Assembly: GCA_027625915.1 (NCBI GenBank)
Contig: JANTQA010000063.1
Coordinates: 2,294,001-2,358,000 of the forward strand
Length of the DNA stretch: 64,000 nt
DNA from: Anaeramoeba flamelloides
Lineage: Eukaryota; Metamonada; Anaeramoebidae
Reading direction: 5' to 3'
Both the position numbers and the translations under genes were made by a program. Positions 20,641 through 32,699 of this stretch are shown in pieces (position 1 is the stretch's first letter; each line of letters starts with the position of its first letter). The notes under the pieces are model-generated. The model was not told the DNA's origin and did no database searches. It worked only from the letters and a program-made list of their open reading frames with translations.

Positions 20641-22221
20641 TTATTTTTTCTTTTCGATCGCTTGGATCATTTTATCATTTTTCCAAATACCAAAGGTTTT
20701 ATTTTTGGTTTTTGGATCCAAAAGATATCCTTTACCATTTCTCATTCCACCTGACCATTCCCCTTTCCATTTTGTACCATTTTCATAATAAAAAACGCCA
20801 TTCCCCTTCATTACGTTATCTTTCCATTTGCCAGAATAGATGTCACCATTATTCCATCGGATTGTACCCTTACCATTTCTTTTTTCGTTTTGGAACGATC
20901 CTTTATACATATTGCCATTATTCCAAGTCAATGTACCCTTGCCAGAGATGATGCCATCAACAAAATCGCCTACATATTTGGTGCCAGATTTCCAAAAAAA
21001 GGTACCCTTGCCATTTTTTTTATTATGTTTCCAATTCCCGATGTACTTGGTACCATTAATTAGGAGAATTGTGCCCTTGCCATTTTTTTGGTTATCCTTC
21101 CACCCCCCAATATACTTGTCGCCATTTCTCCAGTAAAATGTTCCATGCCCATTGAATTTATTTTTGCTCCAATTGCCAATGTATTTGTTTTTAGCCTTTT
21201 CAAAAAAGAAGGTTCCTTTGCCGTCTTTTTTCCCGTTCTTGTACTCGCCGACATACTTGTCACCATTGGCGAAATAGAAAATGCCCATCCCATTTTTTTT
21301 ATTATTGCGATACTCACCCTTAAATAAATCGCCGTTTTCATATTCAAGCGATCCAATCCCATCCTTTTTATTGTCCTTCCATTCCCCTCTATAAACACCT
21401 TTTTTTTTATAAAAAAAATCTCCCTCTCCGTGCATTTTGCCCTTTCTCCAACTCCCCACATACTCATTCCCAGATTTGAAATAAAATGTGCCCTTCCCAT
21501 GCATCTGATCGTCAGCTATTTGGCCCACGTACTTACCATTCTGAAGATAGATCGTATTTGTTTGATCACACTCAAAGATTTTGAGTCTTGACGGGGAGCC
21601 TTTGATTGGAACACCACAGTATGTAATGGATAAGTCGTAGATACCAGATTGCCCAAATTTCACTTTCACATAATAGATTCCTGTTTTGGACTTTTTCAAA
21701 TCTGGTGAAAAATCAACTGGGCCACTAATGTCAATCCGAAAATCTAATCTCCTCAAATTTAATTTACGCCCACTGGCATTCCTTGGCGTGATTTTTAAAA
21801 CCCAAATGCCCTGATCGACATTTAAGATCTTTGGACACGTGTAAGTCGTTTCCTTTGGATCAATAGTATACTCTGTTTTGTCTGTTAATTTTATGTATGC
21901 ATGCTGCTTTGATTCTTTTTTGTTTTCTTTTTCTTTATTGTTTCTCTTTTCCTTTTCTTTTCCTTTTCCTTTGTTGATCTTTTTTTCCTTCTTTTTTTCC
22001 CTTTCCTTTTCCTTTTCCTTTTCTTTTTCTTTTTCTTTTTCTTTTTCATTTTCAATGGGAGTTATTGTTTCTTTTGTTTTCTCATTATTTTTTGATTCTT
22101 TGAAATGCAACGCTTGATGGTGTGTTTCACAAATAAGCACAAGACATTTTGGGCAATAATATAGTGCTTCTTTTGTACATTTAAAACACTTACAGGTTGG
22201 TGTTGTTGTATTGTTTGACAT
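20641..22221 (-). CDS. B-box / filamin repeat / MORN-repeat protein
   Basis: A 526-residue single-exon protein from an ATG at 22219-22221 to a TAA at 20641-20643. Residues 10-40 form a B-box-type zinc finger (CKCFKCTKEALYYCPKCLVL followed by CETHHQALH). Then comes a (KE)n tract of about 60 residues, encoded by a TTTTTC hexamer run at 22007-22046. Residues about 110-225 form a filamin/ABP280 immunoglobulin-like repeat ending in CGVPIKGSPSRLKIF. From about 230 there are 12 MORN repeats of 23 residues (YxGxWKxxKxNGKGTFxWxxG) and a short partial one. MORN repeats bind membranes or act as rods, filamin repeats bind cytoskeletal and membrane partners, and B-boxes mediate protein contacts. A cortical scaffold is the likely role. 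I do not know this exact domain combination from model organisms. Each domain call is firm; the function is inferred. Confidence 0.9.
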   Translation of the reverse strand: MSNNTTTPTCKCFKCTKEALYYCPKCLVLICETHHQALHFKESKNNEKTKETITPIENEKEKEKEKEKEKEKEREKKKEKKINKGKGKEKEKRNNKEKENKKESKQHAYIKLTDKTEYTIDPKETTYTCPKILNVDQGIWVLKITPRNASGRKLNLRRLDFRIDISGPVDFSPDLKKSKTGIYYVKVKFGQSGIYDLSITYCGVPIKGSPSRLKIFECDQTNTIYLQNGKYVGQIADDQMHGKGTFYFKSGNEYVGSWRKGKMHGEGDFFYKKKGVYRGEWKDNKKDGIGSLEYENGDLFKGEYRNNKKNGMGIFYFANGDKYVGEYKNGKKDGKGTFFFEKAKNKYIGNWSKNKFNGHGTFYWRNGDKYIGGWKDNQKNGKGTILLINGTKYIGNWKHNKKNGKGTFFWKSGTKYVGDFVDGIISGKGTLTWNNGNMYKGSFQNEKRNGKGTIRWNNGDIYSGKWKDNVMKGNGVFYYENGTKWKGEWSGGMRNGKGYLLDPKTKNKTFGIWKNDKMIQAIEKKK

Positions 22222-23664
22222 TTTGTTTTAATCTAAACCATTAAACTAAAAAAAAATGAAATAATTTTCAAAATATAATTGAGATTCGAAAAACAAAACT
22301 TGACAAACTAAAAATCGAAAAACAAAAACGGTACTATGGAGTTGTCGTTTCAAAATTGAAAAATAATATTCTATAATTTTGAATTAAGACAAATTTTTCA
22401 CAAAAAGTTAAAGATTTGTGAAAATTATCAAAATTCAAATTGGATTAAATATTTTCCATTTCATGATAATCAATTATTTTTGAACTTTGTTTATTTTAGT
22501 TGAACTAGAAAACATCAAAATGAAGACTGGAAGTTTAATCTAAATAAGCTGTCTTTCTTACATTACTTATAGTTGATTTATAAAAGGGAATTAATTTTCA
22601 GTTTATTTTCCAATTTTTCCGTTTTACCAACATAACTCTGAAAATTTTATAAAAACAAAATCTCTTAATTTTGTATTTTTGAAATACAATAACATGATAA
22701 ACAGTATTCTACCAAAAAATTTTGAAAAAGGTTAACAACTTTATTAGATATTAATGGGAATTGAAAAAAAAAATTAAAATTTTCACTCATATTTTTTTCT
22801 TTTTTTATTGTAAAATTCTTTAAATTTTTATTTAGCTTAGTAGAGAGATTATTTTGATCTATTTTTTTTTTTAATATTCTAAAAAGATTCATATTTTTCG
22901 ATTTTAAAATAGTAAAAAATATTTCTTTCAAAAGATATTGCTAAATTGAATTGAATAAATCATTTTTTTTGTGTTTTTGCAATATTTTGTACCATTTTAT
23001 TTTTTTTTTCTTTAATAAAAATTTTTCATATTTTTTCCCAAATTGTTATGGAATTTATTATTTTTTTCAACTTAACGTTCAATCATAAGTTCATTCATTG
23101 TAAAATTTTGTATTAAAAAAATACCCCAAAAATGTGGTGTTTTTTTTTTTTCAAAAGTCAGGAATTTTGAAAAGGGAATATTCGAATCTTAATTAGTTAA
23201 TTAATTATCTTTTCTTAATTACATAAAATTATGATTGCTTTGATAAAATAATTTATAAATGATGCAATAATGAAACACAATATGTAATTTTGGCTAAAAA
23301 TAATTTTCAGACTTTATTTTTCACTTGGAGTGAAGCAAAGTCGAAAAAAAAAATTGAATCTAAATTTATGAGATATTTATTTTTCTTTATTATTTTGTTT
23401 ATTTTATGATTGGATGGAGTTCATTAATATTATGTTAATCTGAGAAAAAAAGGAGGAAAGGAATGATTAAGAATAGTAAAAATATCTTTAGTAGATATTG
23501 TAACAAATTAAATTTAAAATATGAATATGGTCCTTTTTAAAAACCTTTCGTATTTTAAGGGGTAAGAAACCAGGGAGTTAAGTGAATTAAAAAAATAGTA
23601 GAATCAAAATATATTTTATAAAGTACTTTATTTTTGTTGAATTAGTAAACTCTAAATTTGAATA

Positions 23665-23860
23665 CAATCAGTTCCACTTTTAAGACACTTACTTTCAACA
23701 AAATATAAGGCACAATAAAAATCTCAAATTAATGTACAAAATTTGTAATTTTTTTTTTTACAAATTATTTTACTATAATCTGAATTTTGTTCCTTAATTT
23801 GAGATTTTTTTGTGCCTTAAATTTCGTTGAAAGTTTGTGTCTTAAAAATGGTACTAACTG
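23665..23860. mobile_element. Tc1/mariner-type MITE E, copy 1
   Basis: A 196-bp element whose two halves are inverted copies of each other, with arms of about 85 bp. The ends read CARTCAGTTCCACTTTTAAG and the element is flanked by TA on both sides. A near-identical 194-bp copy is at 45177-45370 and a half copy at 44346-44462. CAGT termini and TA target sites are typical of Tc1/mariner elements. It has no coding capacity. Confidence 0.85.
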
Positions 23861-25072
23861 TATTAATCGTCTTAAAACGAATATATTTTAAAGTATATAC
23901 ATGTTACCCCCCACACAAACACATTTCATGTACTTTAACCCCAAAAATATGTAAAATTAATATTAAATATGATAATTTTATTTAAATTCAGAATCAAAAT
24001 TTATTTTAAAATATTTGTTAAAAAAGAGAAATAATTTATTTGTCTTTACAATTTTTTCAAAAGAAAAAAATTATAAATCTATTATTTAATTTCAATGAAT
24101 TAATAAAGAAAATTCTTTCAACTATTTCAAAATATTTTCTCTCACCTAAAATAATAAATTAAAAAAACAATATTATTAAGTATTCAACAACAACTAATTT
24201 TCAAATCGTTTTAAAAATCAAGTTTTACAATAATTTTAATAATATATCTAATTATGATATTTTAACAATTAAAAAAAATCAAAAAAATAACTTTAAATCG
24301 GTGAATTATAATTTTTTTACAAGAATATTTCCGATTTTTGATAAATGAACTTTGTTTAAAAAAATGTCAGCAATAAGGAAATATTTGCTAAAATTTATCT
24401 GAATTACAAAGATATTTTATAGTTTCATTTTCTTTTAATGTTTACTACATTTCCCTTTTTTTGTACAACCTTTTGTAAATAGAAAAAGAGTATTTTTGAA
24501 AAAAAAAAGAAAAATTTGTAAAAAAGAAATTGAAATTAAAAAAGATAAAAAAAATGATTTTAAAAAGCAAAAGTATAAGCAAACAAAAATTATTATCACA
24601 GAATTGAAAAAATTATCTTGAAGAAATTAAAAAACAATGATTCTAATCTAAAAATTAAAAAAAAATTGATAAGAATATGATTTCAAATATCAACAAAACC
24701 ACTTCCGATAACGATATAAAGTGAATCAACTTTTTTGAAAAATAGTTTAGTTTTATATCTAAAATACATTTTCAATATATATATATCACAGGTAGTATAA
24801 TTTTTCATTCAAGAATATCAAAAGGCTTTTCAAATCGCATTTTTTTGAATTTCTTACATATTTTTTTCGGTTTATTTGTATTTTTTATTTTTTTCTTTTT
24901 ATATTTTCTGAAAAAGTTCTTGAATCCTTTAGAAATCATACTTTTCATCTCTGGGATGTGAAAAAATACAAACAAAAAAATTTAAAAACAATGAATATAT
25001 ATATATACATGTAGGCCTTTATTGCCTTGAAAAACAATAGGAATTCAAGATTTCCTATTTAAGTGTGGGTTT

Positions 25073-25122
25073 GCCTGGAAATCATGAAAATAGTTTGATT
25101 TTCTATTTTGAAAACACCAGGC
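25073..25122. repeat. Small stem-loop
   Basis: Inverted arms of about 20 bp: GCCTGGAAATCATGAAAATAG and its near-complement CTATTTTGAAAACACCAGGC, separated by about 9 bases. It lies downstream of the condensin gene stop, beyond its 3' end. It may be a small foldback relic. Confidence 0.45.
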
Positions 25123-25190
25123 AATGAAAAGTGGGTTTTCCATATAAAACTCTTGAAAATTGTAAACTCTTTAAATACTGAAAAAAAGTA

Positions 25191-25376
25191 TTAATTTTTT
25201 TTTTTTAAAAAATTACTCGTTGGGGAAGAAAAAGTACTCAAAAATTTAACTTTTGTACTAATTCCAAATTCGATCAGCTCACCTAATTTTTTTGTGATCT
25301 GATTACATATACTTATATCAGACAAACCAATTTTATGAGATATTTCACGCGTGTAAAATACTTTTAATAAAATCAA
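25191..25376 (-). pseudogene. Helix-turn-helix fragment, possible Tc1-like transposase relic
   Basis: An open frame without an ATG that reads TREISHKIGLSDISICNQIT and continues KKLGELIEFGISTK. The spacing resembles the first helix-turn-helix of Tc1/mariner transposases (REIAxxLGxSxSTVxxxIKR followed by a Gly and a basic segment). Only about 60 residues are open, with no catalytic DDE region near by. It could be a scrap of the element that mobilised the TA-flanked MITEs in this window. Chance similarity is possible. Confidence 0.25.
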
Positions 25377-25678
25377 AAAAAATCTTAATGTCTATGATAT
25401 CTATTTAAATATAAATATATATAATAAAAATGTATATTAAAATAATATCAAGTTTAGATTGATTGAAAATGATCAATATATTTAAGGGTGGTATAGCTTT
25501 GGAATCTGCAAATTCTCACCTCTTAAAAATATACATCTGATAAAATATGAAAAGTAAATTACAAAAAAATAGTAAATAAACTAATAAATATATGAGTGTG
25601 TATGTGGTTGCAAACAAAAAGCCCATCTATCAAAAAAAATAAAAATTTAAAATCAAAAAAAAAAAAATTGAAATATAT

Positions 25679-28600
25679 TTATTTTTTTTTTTTCTTTTTC
25701 TTTTTGTCATTATCTTTCTTTTTCTTTTTTTTTTTCATTTTTTTATTTTTAGAAAGAGAGTTATTTTTGCTTTTTGATTCTGTATTTTCTGAAGTTTCTT
25801 CTTCGTTTTCAAATCTTTTAAATTTCGCTGTGTTATCCAAAATTTTCATTTGAAAAGACGATCTAGTTGAATCGTCTACTCTGACTAGCTTGTATTTATC
25901 ATCATTCCCGCCAGTGTTTCCGTCATTTTGCCCATTTTTTTCTTCTACGATCACATCTTGGATTGATTGTCCTCCCTCTTCGTGCGATATATCGAGATTT
26001 CTGTCGTTTACGAGTTGCAAAACTGCGAGGAAATGTCTACAAATATCATATTGTTCCAACCCATCTACAACCTTACCAAAATCCTGAGAAAAAACGCAAT
26101 TCTTTTCATCTTCAAAGGCAAAGGAATTCATGACATTTCTTCCACACTGATGGATATCAAATGGTGGTCTTTGGTTTTGTGTGTCCAATAAAGGATCTAA
26201 TTTGTCTCTCCAATCTGAAACTCTTCTGCTCAATTCTGTTTCTTGGATAAATGTGGCCGAATTTGACAAATATGCTTCGATGTGCTGCCTACACAAGTCC
26301 TCATATGAATAAAAGCTTTTATTCTTTGTGCTCTCCTCTCTTAGCAAGGAGCTGTCTGTTGAAAAATTGCTAAATGGCAATCCACTATTATCTTGGCTAT
26401 CGTCACCGCCAAGAGAGATGCCATCCATACTTAGTAATTGTGATTCATTAATTGAGCCAAAGCCACCAACGCCCTGGTTATCGAGATCAAAGTCATCGTT
26501 ATTCTCGTCGTCGTCGTCGTCGTCGTCGTCTTCAAAGCCCCCAATTCCTTCAAAGTCTTGATTGCCGAGGCCTATTGCGCGCCCGTGCTCAAGCATTGTT
26601 TCTTCATCTTGCTCCATCATTAGCATTTCATAAAATTCTGATCCGCCTGTCTGTGTTAATTTTTTTTGATCAACATTTTTATTCCTCGTTATTGATCTGG
26701 ATATTCTTGTTTTTTCTTTTTTTAGTAATTCAGAATACTCCTTATAATAGAGCTTTTTTAAGTCGTTTCGAGAAAAGGGTTCAATTTTTTTATTTGTCAT
26801 AACCGTTCGCGAAAGCCAAGGATCGGACGTCCCAATAAAGCTTTCCAAATAATTTGAATGATCAACCAACTTTGTTGGTAGCTTACAGGTTTTGCTTTTC
26901 CTAAATTTACGATCTTTGACAGCACCTTTGTCATAGGACTCAAGTTTGACCCAGGGATCAATGGGCTCTGCACTACTGTTTAAATCCCCCCCAAACAAGA
27001 CCTTTCTTGCGCTTTGGCTTAATTTATTTTGTTTTTTTTGCTGCATGGTTTCTTCTTCGTTTTCATCTTCATTTTCATCGTTCATATCAAAATCGTCTTC
27101 GTCATCGTCATCATCACCGCCTTCATTTTCTTCATTATTAAAACCCGAAAGGCTTTCGTTCCCACCCAACGAAATTCCATCTGATTTCGATTCGGTGTTG
27201 TCTTGGTTAATTTTTGTAGAATGTGATTCATTCATTGGTGAAAGTCCGCCAATACCAAAAGTTTGATCGTTAAGACTGTTTGACTGGTTTGTTTCTGTTT
27301 GAAAAAAATCTGAACTTTGCTGATTAGAAAACCCCGAGGAAAAGGAATTAAAAGAAAAATTATCCAAATCTTCTAAATAATTTAAATTGTTTTTTGGATC
27401 CTTTAAAGAAATTGTAAATATTTCCAAATCTGTTTCATCTAAAAATAAGGCACCAGTTGAATGAAGTTGGCAACTCGTCATAAAATAGTCCTTGTTTCCG
27501 ATCGATTGTTCTGTTTCTAATTGCCCTAATAAATAAATTGGCGTGCGCAAAAGTAATTTTATTTTTGATAATTCTTGATTTTGTTGATACAGCCTGTTTC
27601 TTCTCCTTTGGGTGCTCCTTTCTTCAAAGTCTAATAAACCTAAGATCCTATTTACATCATCTGAATCCCTCAAATCAATATTTTTATCAACTATTTTGTA
27701 TTATTATATTTTATTTTATTTTTTTTTGGATGCAAATAAAATTAAATTAAAATCATAAAAAAATTGAATTTTCTTTTGTGGAATTTTTTAATTGTTTTTT
27801 TTTTTTTTTTTTTTGGAATTTGGAAACATTTTATTGTCTAATTTTAAAAGTATTTTGAATTATTTCATTCAAATTCTTTCATTTATTTATCGGCATTTAT
27901 GTTGCTGGTATTTCACTTATGAATGATGAAAGGTTTTTTCAAACTGAGTTGTGGATTTTAAAGTGAAAAAAATTATTCACCTATTAATCCAGTTTGGTTC
28001 TTTACAGGGCAAACATGGTGTCTCTATTTTTAGAGTTTTTTTGATTTATTGTTGAGAGTTGAGTGTAAAAAAAAAAACATTTGATCTGGAGAGAGAGAAT
28101 TTTGAAGTCACTAAATCCGTGTATTCTAATTCAAAGGGTGTCGATACACTAGTCAATTGGGAGTATTTTAAACTTAATTTAGTTTTCTATATTTTTTGAG
28201 TTTTTCCTTAATTTTCAAAGGAATAAATGTAATTTTTGGAATTATAAATTGGAAACAAAGTAGCACTTTTTTTTTAGTCTAACTGATGAAATTTATTTAA
28301 TTTGACTAAAGCACCTATTAAAATACAAAAAAATATTTTTTTTTTTTTTTTCCTTGTTTATGTATAATTCCATCAAATAAATGTTCGTTAGGATATAATA
28401 GTAACCGGTGTTATAACACAATAAAATACTTTATTCTCAATAATTTTGAAAAGTACTTTTCAAAAAATCTAAATTGAAAAAAAAAAAAATGGCAAAAAAA
28501 GAACAAGCTTTTACTTGTTTTTTTTTTTTTTACTTTTGAAGCACCTTAAGGTGTGCTCATTTTAAAAACTCGGCTTATTTTGAAATTTCTGATCTATCTT

Positions 28601-30913
28601 TATTAATTATTAAAAAAAAAAAAAAAAGGGTAACTAATTTGAAATTGAAACTAAAATATTTAAATTTTATTTTGAATAAAAACACTTTTTAGAATGTTAA
28701 TATAAATGCCCCCATTATCTTTTATTTGAAATGGGAAATGGTTTTATTTTAAAATTGATAATTTTTAAGGTCAATATACAGTCTTTTAAAGACTATCATG
28801 AATTTTTTTGTGAAATAACAACATTTTATGAGATGCAATTTGAAATTATTTAAAATGAAATTCCATAGTAACATTAGAAGTTCTGTATATTTCAAAACAG
28901 AATACACTACTATTCGAATTATAAATGGGTGGGGGGGGGGGGGGGGTATCTCATTTCCCTTTTCTGGAATGGTGTGAAAGGATACCAATAAAATACTTGA
29001 TTTGACTTTTTGTTTATTTATATAAAACTGTAATTTTTCTTACTACCTTTTGAATTTTAAATCGGAAAACGTTTTTACTGGATCTTCTTTTACATTCCTA
29101 TGACTTTTTAACACACACCATAAGATCACATACAAGAAACAAAATAATCAAAATAAGGCACAAAAAAAATTATTTTTAAGGCACAATTCTTGGATATAAG
29201 TCACTTAGTGTTTTTTTGGATTATTGTTTGAGTTGAAAAAAAAAAAAGGATTGTATGTTATATTATGACCAATCTTTATTTGTGTATTATTATTGGTTTT
29301 TTTAAATCCTTTTTTTGATTATTTTGTACCTTATAGGTAATCTTATAGGTTGATTATTTTGTGTCTTATCTGTGATCTTATGGCGTGTGTTAAAAGGTCC
29401 TAGGGCTGTTTATTTAACTATGTAAATATCTAGTATTAAATAGAACTTGAGTTCTATAACCTAATTTAAGTGGTCTATTTTATGATGAGTATCAGTTCAC
29501 TATTGTATAGCTGACAATTCTAAATGAAAGGAATAAAAAAGAAATAAAAATATGAAAATAATTTGAAATTGCTTCCCTTTTAAATGTCAACGACGAGGAT
29601 TAAGAAAAAGTCATTTAAATCAGGTGTGATCAAAAAAAGTTTTTATTAAATACCTCAAAATAGCTCTATTGCATTTGTTACTTGTTTTAAAGATGATTTT
29701 GAAAAATGTTACTGATAAATTCAAATAAATGCCTGAAAATTTTACACTTCATTGTCCATTTTTCGAATTTTTTTTTACTCAAGCTTTGAAGAAAGCATTT
29801 TATTCTTTTAAATGTTAAAAAACTTTGTAAAATTGGTTGTGCTTCAAAACACTCTTTCTCTTGAGTTGTTTTAAAAGTTGAGATATGAGATTACAAAATG
29901 GGAAATTGAACTAAAAATTTTATTACATATATTTGAATTTATCAGTATGTTCAACATTGTTTGAAAGTTTATAAAGCGATTTTCATACAGTGTTTCAATA
30001 AAAGTTTTTTGTGTGGGTCTAAAAATAACACTATTGAAGTTTGTCAATTGTTTTATAGACTTTTGATAACTTTTTTGTTACACTTTTTTTTAAAACAGTA
30101 ACCAAAAAAAATCCTTTAAAATGCAATTAAAAAAAAAAGAAAAAAAGAATGTTCGTTTTTTGTTGTTGTTCTCAGCATTGAATTACTAGTGTTTTCCTAT
30201 TTCTGAAGGAAGCAGTTTTTGGATCATAATCATAATTTAATCGATCTTAAAAATTTAAAGAAGAATGATTAATATTTACTCTTTAAAGTATCATCCAAAG
30301 TCAAGAAATTTTCTGTTTCGTCTTCGTTTTCACCATTTTCATCGTCATCTTGTGATTTTTTTTTTTTTTGTCTTTTTTTCCTTTCTGACAAAAGATCTAA
30401 TGTTTGATAAATTAAATTATACAAATACTCGACCTTTTTGCTGTAAATACAAGCAGAAGATTGTATTAGCAAAGCAGCTATTTTGATGGTTTTATTTTTT
30501 TTTTTTATGTAAACGTTAAATAGTGTTCAAGATTTGAAGATGATCAAAGTTTAATTTTGTAAGAAGAATTTAATTGTTTTTGTTTTTTTTGTTTTTGTTA
30601 TTTTTGAAGAATAAGGGATCAATTTAAATCAACAAATTCTTTTAATCTTCTGGAAAGGGTCTTGGTTTTGTTATTGATCTAGAAATGGATCCTGAATATC
30701 CCAAAACAAAAGTAAAAAAAAATTACCTTCGACAAAATTAAGGTTTGTTGATCCTCCATCAAAAGAAATCGATATTTCTTCAAGATCAACCAAATAATCT
30801 TCAAGTTCATTTGCAATGTCAATATTCCAATTTTGGGCAAGTCCTCTGATTGGCTTCAGGAGATGCATAAATTTTTTTTCTCTTTCTTGTTGAAATTGAA
30901 CAATTTGAGTCAT
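25679..30913 (-). CDS. ncaph2: Condensin-2 complex subunit H2 (kleisin), three exons
   Basis: Exon 1 runs from the ATG at 30911-30913 down to 30727, exon 2 from 30477 to 30280, and exon 3 from 27660 to the TAA at 25679. The phases fit (788 residues). Intron 1 has 249 nt; intron 2 has 2619 nt. Exon 1 encodes HLLKPIRGLAQNWNIDIANE and the ISFDGG-x-NLNFVE motif. Exon 2 encodes ALLIQSSACIYSKKVEYLYN, the hallmark N-terminal segment of CNDH2 that binds SMC2. Exon 3 has YFMTSCQLHSTGALFLDE, a DPW motif, and a C-terminal YEDLCRQHIEAYLSNS with PFDIHQCGRNV and CRHFLAVLQLVNDRNLDI, the winged-helix part that contacts SMC4. Acidic Asp/Glu tracts and a polylysine tail mark disordered linkers. It bridges SMC2/SMC4 in condensin II, acting on chromosomes in the nucleus. 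The exon 3 acceptor at 27661 was chosen by phase; a closer-spaced AG at 27669 would break the frame. Confidence 0.93.
28927..28946 (+). repeat. Poly-G tract in a very AT-rich intron
   Basis: GGGT followed by 16 uninterrupted G. It lies in intron 2 of the condensin gene, so the transcript would carry a C run. It is the longest G/C homopolymer in the window. Confidence 0.95.
29101..29400. mobile_element. MITE F, copy 1 (TA-flanked inverted ends)
   Basis: A 300-bp element with inverted ends: KGACYTTTTAACACAC, then CATAAGATCACA and its inverse TGTGATCTTATG. TA stands on both sides. The middle contains further inverted matches (CAAAATAATC and GATTATTTTG). A diverged partial copy lies at 39567-39765. 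It sits inside the condensin intron and has no coding capacity. Confidence 0.75.
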
Positions 30914-31305
30914 TTTATTATTTGTGTTTTCGCTAATTAAACTTGTGGTGGTTGTGTTGGTAAAGTTTTCTTTGGTTGATTGAAGAAAATTTTTTTTTCA
31001 AAAAATAATAATTAACGGAAAGTTTATTTTTTTCAAAAAATGATATTATTCTTTAGAGTCATTTAAAAATACATTGTTATTCATGATTGTTTCTTTTTTT
31101 GGATGACAATTGAATTTTCATGATTGAAAATTCGACTGATTCTTAAATTAATTTATGATGTTTCAAGATTCTGCAATTGGTTAATAATTTCAAAATGTTC
31201 AAAGAAAAGAAAAAATAGTCACAACATATGATATTTTGACTTTTGATTTTTTTGAATGTAAAGTCAAATTTGAATAAAGTGACTATTTTTTCAAAATTTA
31301 GAATT

Positions 31306-31480
31306 ACTGACATTTTAAATTATAAACGGGAAAAAATTGTTATTTCATTTTAAATTTCCTTTTCAAATAGAGTTCAAAACTACAACCCACTTATTGTAGA
31401 ACTATATTTATAAATGAAAAAAATCTGTGAAATGGATCGAATATTTTTTTCCATTTACTAGGATCAAAATAGGGTATGTC
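31306..31480. mobile_element. MITE-like element J, copy 3
   Basis: It resembles the tandem pair at 53463-53812: AAATTATAAACGGGAAAAAA, then CATTTTAAATTTCC, AGTTCAAAACTACAACCYAC, and the inverted end. The ends here are more diverged and there is no coding capacity. Confidence 0.45.
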
Positions 31481-32699
31481 AAACAGCCATAGTCTATGTT
31501 TGAAAATATAATTGTGCTTTTTTTTCTTCTTGTACAAACACAACACCCAATTCAATTTACTTCCCAACAATATATTAAAGTTGAAATCAATTCTGAAAGT
31601 CAACCCCTGGATATTTTTAGTAAAATTTAATTTAGGAATTTTTTCTTAATATTCTCAAATTTTTTTGATTTTTTTTGGAGGGTAAAAATTTTCTTTGCTT
31701 TATAAAACAAGTTAAAATTAATTCAAATAACTAATAGATAATCTAAACAAGCCACAGAAGATTTTTTGAATATTAAAATGTAGTTAGAAGTTTTTTCCAT
31801 AATTCAAAATTGTATCAAGATTAAATCAATTTTGAAAAAGATTTTTGAGTATGAAAAAAACAAAAAAGAACGACCACTTTTCACATGCCAAAAAATATCA
31901 ATAAAAATGCTGACCCAAAGTTTTTATATCTTTAATTAAAATAAATTCTTAGAAATAAACAAATACAATTATTCAGAAAAAAAAATTAATCTTGAATAAA
32001 CATTTTGAATATTTCAATAATATTATTAGAATCGTGTTCTTTAAAGATAATTTAAAATAAAATTTACCCAATTTTATTGGAAATTGTTTATAAATAAATT
32101 ACAAAATTTTCAGTAAAAAAAAAAAAAATTAATAAAATATAAATTTGGTTATAGAAAGAAATCCGAACAATTTACAAAAACAAAAAAGGGGAAAGTATAC
32201 AACTTATATAACTTTATTTCACCTTAAAATAGAATTTTTTTTGTTTTTTTGAAATTCAACTATAAAAATAATTGTTGTTTGATAACTTATGAAAATTTTT
32301 TACAATGTAATTACAATTCGAAAAAAATGATGAAAATTATTATGTATATCAATTTAAAGTTGTATTTTCAAAAGATGCAAAAGAATATATATAGTTGAAA
32401 TTGTAATAGTTGAAATCTTTATAGTAAATTATCCTAAAAATAAGTAAATAATTTGTTGAGAGAAAAGATATTTCGAACATTATATGATAATTTAAAAATA
32501 AACAGGTTTTTAATGAATAATTTATATGAATAATTATACTATTTCCTTTTTAATAAGATAAAATAAAACGAAAAAAAAATAAAGAAATAACAATTTTAAT
32601 TGAGAAAAAACATAATTAATAAAAATTTGGAAAGTTGAAAATAGGAAAATTGATTTTGACTTTTTATATTGCCACCCGAAATGTCAATATATATATATA

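Larger units (their letters stand above)
22222..25678. other. Non-coding stretch with a Tc1-like MITE and a possible transposase scrap
   Basis: It contains MITE E1 (23665-23860), a piece related to repeat D (24660-24790), a stem-loop at 25073-25122, and a helix-turn-helix-like frame at 25191-25376. Otherwise it is plain AT-rich DNA, with no host gene seen. Confidence 0.55.
27661..30279 (-). other. 2.6-kb intron of the condensin subunit gene
   Basis: It interrupts the gene between LTLDDTLK and DVNRILGLLDF. It holds a 16-base G run and MITE F1. No coding exon was seen in it; the human protein also has no recognisable domain missing at this point. The length suggests growth by insertion. Confidence 0.75.

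Noticed and set aside
21060-21500. 146-codon frame inside the MORN gene with repeated Gly/Met pattern
   Set aside because: Same-strand alternative frame of the MORN repeats; periodicity is inherited from them.
26452-26802. Arg-rich frame opposite the condensin gene
   Set aside because: Antisense of the Asp-rich (GAC/GAT) tract of the kleisin.
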